A stretch of DNA of 8,522 nt from assembly GCA_964404455.1 (NCBI GenBank), contig CAYOJY010000038.1, forward strand, positions 1-8,522, written 5' to 3'. Both the position numbers and the translations under genes were made by a program. Shown here piece by piece: positions 6,518 through 8,522 of the stretch; positions within the stretch are counted from its first letter, which is position 1; each line of letters opens with the position of its first letter. The notes below the pieces were generated by a model that had not been told where the DNA came from, ran no database searches, and saw only the letters and a list, made by a program, of their open reading frames with translations. This stretch comes from CAKOSP01 sp964404455. Its GTDB lineage: Bacteria > Bacillota_I > Bacilli_A > RF39 > UBA660.

Positions 6518-8034
6518 TATTTACCATCCACTAATTTTAAAATATCATCGATGGTAACTTGCTTCTTAGCTATTATTTCTTTTGAATTACTTACTTCGTC
6601 TTTTTTATTTTCCACTTCTATTATATCGATTACTTTTAAATATTGTAAATCATCTTCATCATCAAATTCTAATGAGCTTAATAATAACTCTAATTCCTCA
6701 TATATTTCTTCAATTGATTTTTCACTTTGCAATCTTCTTTCAATTAACCTAATCCCATGATCAGTTTCTTTTATTTCGTCAATATCTTTGGCTTTAAGCG
6801 AGTCATCATTTTTAGCATTTTCATCTTCAATTTCTTTTTCTATTTTTAAAAGAGAATCTTTGATTTTTTGATTAAAATCTTTTAAAAATCCTATACCAAA
6901 ATTATTTAATAAATTAGAATATTCCAATAAATTATTTAAATTTTCATTATAATCAGAAAGCATATTTTCTGGAACTTCCAAAGTGCTGATTTTATTAAAA
7001 AAATCAATTACTCTTTTATTATCAATTTCAAAAATAATGTTTTCTAATTTTTTGATATCATTCTCATTATCACTTAATAATGTATTTAAATCATCTTGAC
7101 GATCAGTTAAATATTTATCTTTTTGATTGCTGTAAACATTTTTAGAGATTCTTTCTTTTAAAGATATAAACTTTTTATTTAATTGTTTTAATTCAATTTC
7201 TAAAACATTTAAATCATTTTCATTTATATAAGGTAATGTTTCTAAAACCGAAATTAATTCTCTTAATTTTAAAGATGCTTCACTGTATTTATTTATACTT
7301 ACTAAATTATATAAATCATTCGCCAAACAAAATGGTGTTGTTAATAAGTTTAATTTGTCTTTTTCTAATTTATTTAATTCTTTTTTAATTTTTTCTAATT
7401 CCTCTTGATCTTTTTTCTTTAAATCATGATCAAAATAATTCAGTTCATTTTCTAAACATTTTTGAATATCCCTTAATTTATTTTTATTATTTTTTAATAT
7501 ATCTTCAATATCATCTTTGGTCGCTCGTAATAATTCTTCTTCTAATAAATTTTCTTCTAATTCTTTTTCTAATTTTCTCATTTCATTTAACCATAAATCT
7601 AATTTCTTTTCATTCTGGTTAATTATTCTTTCATAATTATCTTTGTTTTGGTTATTTGCTACCAACTTACTAGTTAAATTTTTAATTAATTCTTTATACT
7701 TTTCCATATTATTTTTAGCAACTTCTAAATTTATGGCAATTCTTTCTTTATCGTTATAATTATTTGCTAATTTTTCTTTTATATTATTTAAGGTTTTCTC
7801 ATCTTTTTTAATTTTTTTTTGTAAGCTAATTTCAGTATTTTTATCCATCACTTCCGCTGATTCATCAAAATATTTTTCACTGGTCATACTTTTATTAATT
7901 AATGCTATTTTTTCCATTTTATCATTAATTTCTTTATTAATCTTCTCTAATAATTCATTAAATTCTTCTGTTGTATAATTAGTGCCACTTAAATTAATTA
8001 AACGTTTTATTAATTCGTATACATTATTTTTCAT
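6517..8034 (-). CDS. Large coiled-coil protein of unknown function
   Basis: I do not recognise this 505-residue protein. It has no signal peptide and no membrane segment, and is very rich in Lys, Glu, Asn, Asp, Leu and Ile. Heptad-like helices dominate residues about 25-230, for example MRKLEKELEENLLEEELL near 152-169. A less charged patch at 231-250 (TTPFCLANDLYNLVSI) breaks the coil and contains one of only two cysteines (C193, C236). A second coiled stretch covers about 275-345. A mixed helical part follows, then a highly acidic region around 400-465 (LEFDDEDDL) and a short C-terminal end, TIDDILKLVDGK. This looks like a structural or scaffold protein rather than an enzyme. The ATG at 8032-8034 follows AAAGGGAG, and a good promoter lies upstream. 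Base and codon use match its neighbours, giving no sign of recent transfer. Confidence 0.85.
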   Translation of the reverse strand: MKNNVYELIKRLINLSGTNYTTEEFNELLEKINKEINDKMEKIALINKSMTSEKYFDESAEVMDKNTEISLQKKIKKDEKTLNNIKEKLANNYNDKERIAINLEVAKNNMEKYKELIKNLTSKLVANNQNKDNYERIINQNEKKLDLWLNEMRKLEKELEENLLEEELLRATKDDIEDILKNNKNKLRDIQKCLENELNYFDHDLKKKDQEELEKIKKELNKLEKDKLNLLTTPFCLANDLYNLVSINKYSEASLKLRELISVLETLPYINENDLNVLEIELKQLNKKFISLKERISKNVYSNQKDKYLTDRQDDLNTLLSDNENDIKKLENIIFEIDNKRVIDFFNKISTLEVPENMLSDYNENLNNLLEYSNLLNNFGIGFLKDFNQKIKDSLLKIEKEIEDENAKNDDSLKAKDIDEIKETDHGIRLIERRLQSEKSIEEIYEELELLLSSLEFDDEDDLQYLKVIDIIEVENKKDEVSNSKEIIAKKQVTIDDILKLVDGK

Positions 8035-8067
8035 TATTAGTCTCCCTTTTTATTTTCTTATGTGATA

Positions 8068-8096
8068 ATAATATCATATTTTTTTTTAATTTTCAA
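8068..8096 (-). promoter_or_regulatory. Promoter of the coiled-coil / DUF1292-like operon
   Basis: On the minus strand, TTGAAA (8091-8096, 5 of 6) and TATTAT (8068-8073, 5 of 6) are 17 bases apart, and the -10 is preceded by TGA, an extended -10. The spacer contains a run of nine A residues. The leader to the ATG at 8034 is about 27 bases and carries AAAGGGAG. Confidence 0.7.
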
Positions 8097-8130
8097 ATAT
8101 TATAAATACTTCAAAAATATACAATTTGAA
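8092..8130. repeat. TTCAAA repeats in the divergent intergenic region, possible operator
   Basis: TTCAAA occurs at 8092-8097 and 8110-8115 (18 bases apart, direct), and its inverse TTTGAA at 8125-8130, so the second and third copies form a 6-bp inverted repeat with a 9-base centre. The first copy overlaps the -35 box of the coiled-coil operon. The array lies between that operon and the XRE-type gene, where the regulator would be expected to bind. The binding itself is inference. Confidence 0.35.
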
Positions 8131-8157
8131 CACTTTTATGGAAAAAATTGGTAATTT

Positions 8158-8166
8158 TGAGATAAT
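8158..8166 (+). promoter_or_regulatory. Weak extended -10 candidate for the XRE-type gene
   Basis: TGA followed by GATAAT (5 of 6 to TATAAT) lies 19 bases before the ATG on the plus strand, with no convincing -35 box. Transcription from it would start close to the AAGGTGG ribosome binding site (8172-8178). An alternative is TTGAAC (8126-8131) with GGTAAT (8150-8155), 18 bases apart. Neither is strong. Confidence 0.25.
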
Positions 8167-8185
8167 GGTATAAGGTGGTAATTTT

Positions 8186-8425
8186 ATGAACCTTGGAGAA
8201 TTTGTTAAATATATGAGAAAATCTCGCGGATATACACAAGTTGAAATGTCTAAGCTGCTTTTTATTGCCCCTTGTACATTATCACATTATGAATCTAGCA
8301 CAAGAATGATGCCCTTTAATACTTTTAAAAAAGCTATGGATATTTGTAATTATAATTTGAAAATTATTGATTGTATTAAAAATAAAGATATAACTGATGA
8401 AGAAATGAAAAGATATTTAAAATAA
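8186..8425 (+). CDS. Small XRE-family helix-turn-helix regulator
   Basis: A 79-residue single-domain DNA-binding protein of the Cro/C1 (HTH_3) type. The five-helix fold is recognisable: helix 1 LGEFVKYMRKSRG (3-15), helix 2 TQVEMSKLLF (17-26), recognition helix APCTLSHYESSTR (28-40) with the usual Ser/Tyr-Glu turn, then PFNTFKKAMDICN (43-55). The C-terminal 20 residues form a charged tail (ITDEEMKRYLK) and no ligand or dimer domain is present. The ATG follows AAGGTGG at 7 bases. It is the only plus-strand gene and diverges from the coiled-coil operon across 151 bases holding repeated TTCAAA motifs, so it may control itself and that operon. No toxin partner accompanies it; its own terminator follows directly. 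Confidence 0.87.
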   Translation: MNLGEFVKYMRKSRGYTQVEMSKLLFIAPCTLSHYESSTRMMPFNTFKKAMDICNYNLKIIDCIKNKDITDEEMKRYLK

Positions 8426-8432
8426 ATTAGTT

Positions 8433-8466
8433 AAAAAAAGAGTTGTGAATTTACAACTCTTTTTTT
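8433..8466 (+). terminator. Strong intrinsic terminator after the XRE-type gene
   Basis: The 14-base arms at 8433-8446 and 8453-8466 are perfectly complementary around a 6-base loop. The second arm ends in seven T residues, with more T following. It begins 8 bases after the stop codon. A-runs on the left arm make it functional in both directions, so it could also end a convergent gene entering from the right edge. Confidence 0.9.
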
Positions 8467-8522
8467 ATTTTAATTGAAATCTCAACCGCACCACTTTGTA
8501 ATAATTATATTTTATGTGAAAA
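8467..8522. other. Right edge, no supported feature
   Basis: These 56 bases hold no gene that can be supported. One minus-strand frame is open from the edge to a TAA at 8465-8467 (about 18 codons) and could be the tail of a convergent gene, but this is too short to judge. Confidence 0.4.

Noticed and set aside
6551..6760. Plus-strand open frame opposite the coiled-coil gene
   Set aside because: Serine-rich antisense of acidic codons, no start signal.
8186..8425. XRE protein as antitoxin of a toxin-antitoxin pair
   Set aside because: It is followed at once by a terminator and no toxin-sized gene adjoins it on the same strand; the divergent gene is a large coiled-coil protein unlike known toxins.
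8471..8494. 3' end of a tRNA suggested by the CCGCACCA string on the plus strand
   Set aside because: No matching acceptor, D or anticodon arms upstream; that space is occupied by the XRE terminator.
8465..8522. Tail of a convergent minus-strand gene at the right edge
   Set aside because: About 18 codons are open but nothing recognisable is encoded; the window ends too soon to decide.

Overview
The window is strongly AT-rich chromosomal DNA from a low-G+C Firmicutes/Bacilli-type bacterium, probably an anaerobic, gut-type or Mollicutes-related Bacilli lineage (RF39- or Erysipelotrichia-like; the lineage is an inference). The signs are a T-box leader ahead of pheS, strong GGAGG-type ribosome binding sites, Lys/Asn/Ile-rich proteins and a rubrerythrin. 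Tryptophan is encoded by TGG, no gene has an in-frame TGA, and all nine genes end in TAA, so the standard bacterial code fits. No mobile element, CRISPR array, tRNA or rRNA is visible. Gene density is high and the longest non-coding stretch is about 230 bases.

Layout: eight of the nine genes lie on the minus strand and read right to left. At the right end a small XRE-type regulator (plus strand, 8186-8425, followed by a strong hairpin terminator) diverges from a two-gene unit: a 505-residue coiled-coil protein of unknown function (6517-8034) and a 77-residue DUF1292-like protein (6284-6517), coupled by a one-base TAATG overlap. Next is a rubrerythrin gene (5694-6233) with its own promoter. 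Then comes a phenylalanine-specific T-box riboswitch (about 5481-5662), followed by pheS (4462-5463), pheT (2126-4459) and a TtcA-family tRNA thiolation gene (1285-2085). Finally a promoter at 1253-1281 drives a TetR-family repressor (673-1221) and a membrane-anchored, secreted thioredoxin-like protein (44-640), ending at a hairpin terminator at 22-55.

How it works together: the T-box should allow pheST transcription when uncharged tRNA-Phe accumulates. No terminator is visible between pheT and the thiolation gene, so that tRNA-modification enzyme may share the amino-acid response. Rubrerythrin (peroxide reduction) and the TetR/thioredoxin pair suggest redox or envelope stress handling. The least explained part is the XRE regulator facing the coiled-coil/DUF1292-like pair, with repeated TTCAAA-type motifs between them. 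Most of the window is ordinary housekeeping. The points most worth following are that divergent unit, the compact T-box with an unusual long-range terminator, and the TetR-controlled tethered thioredoxin.
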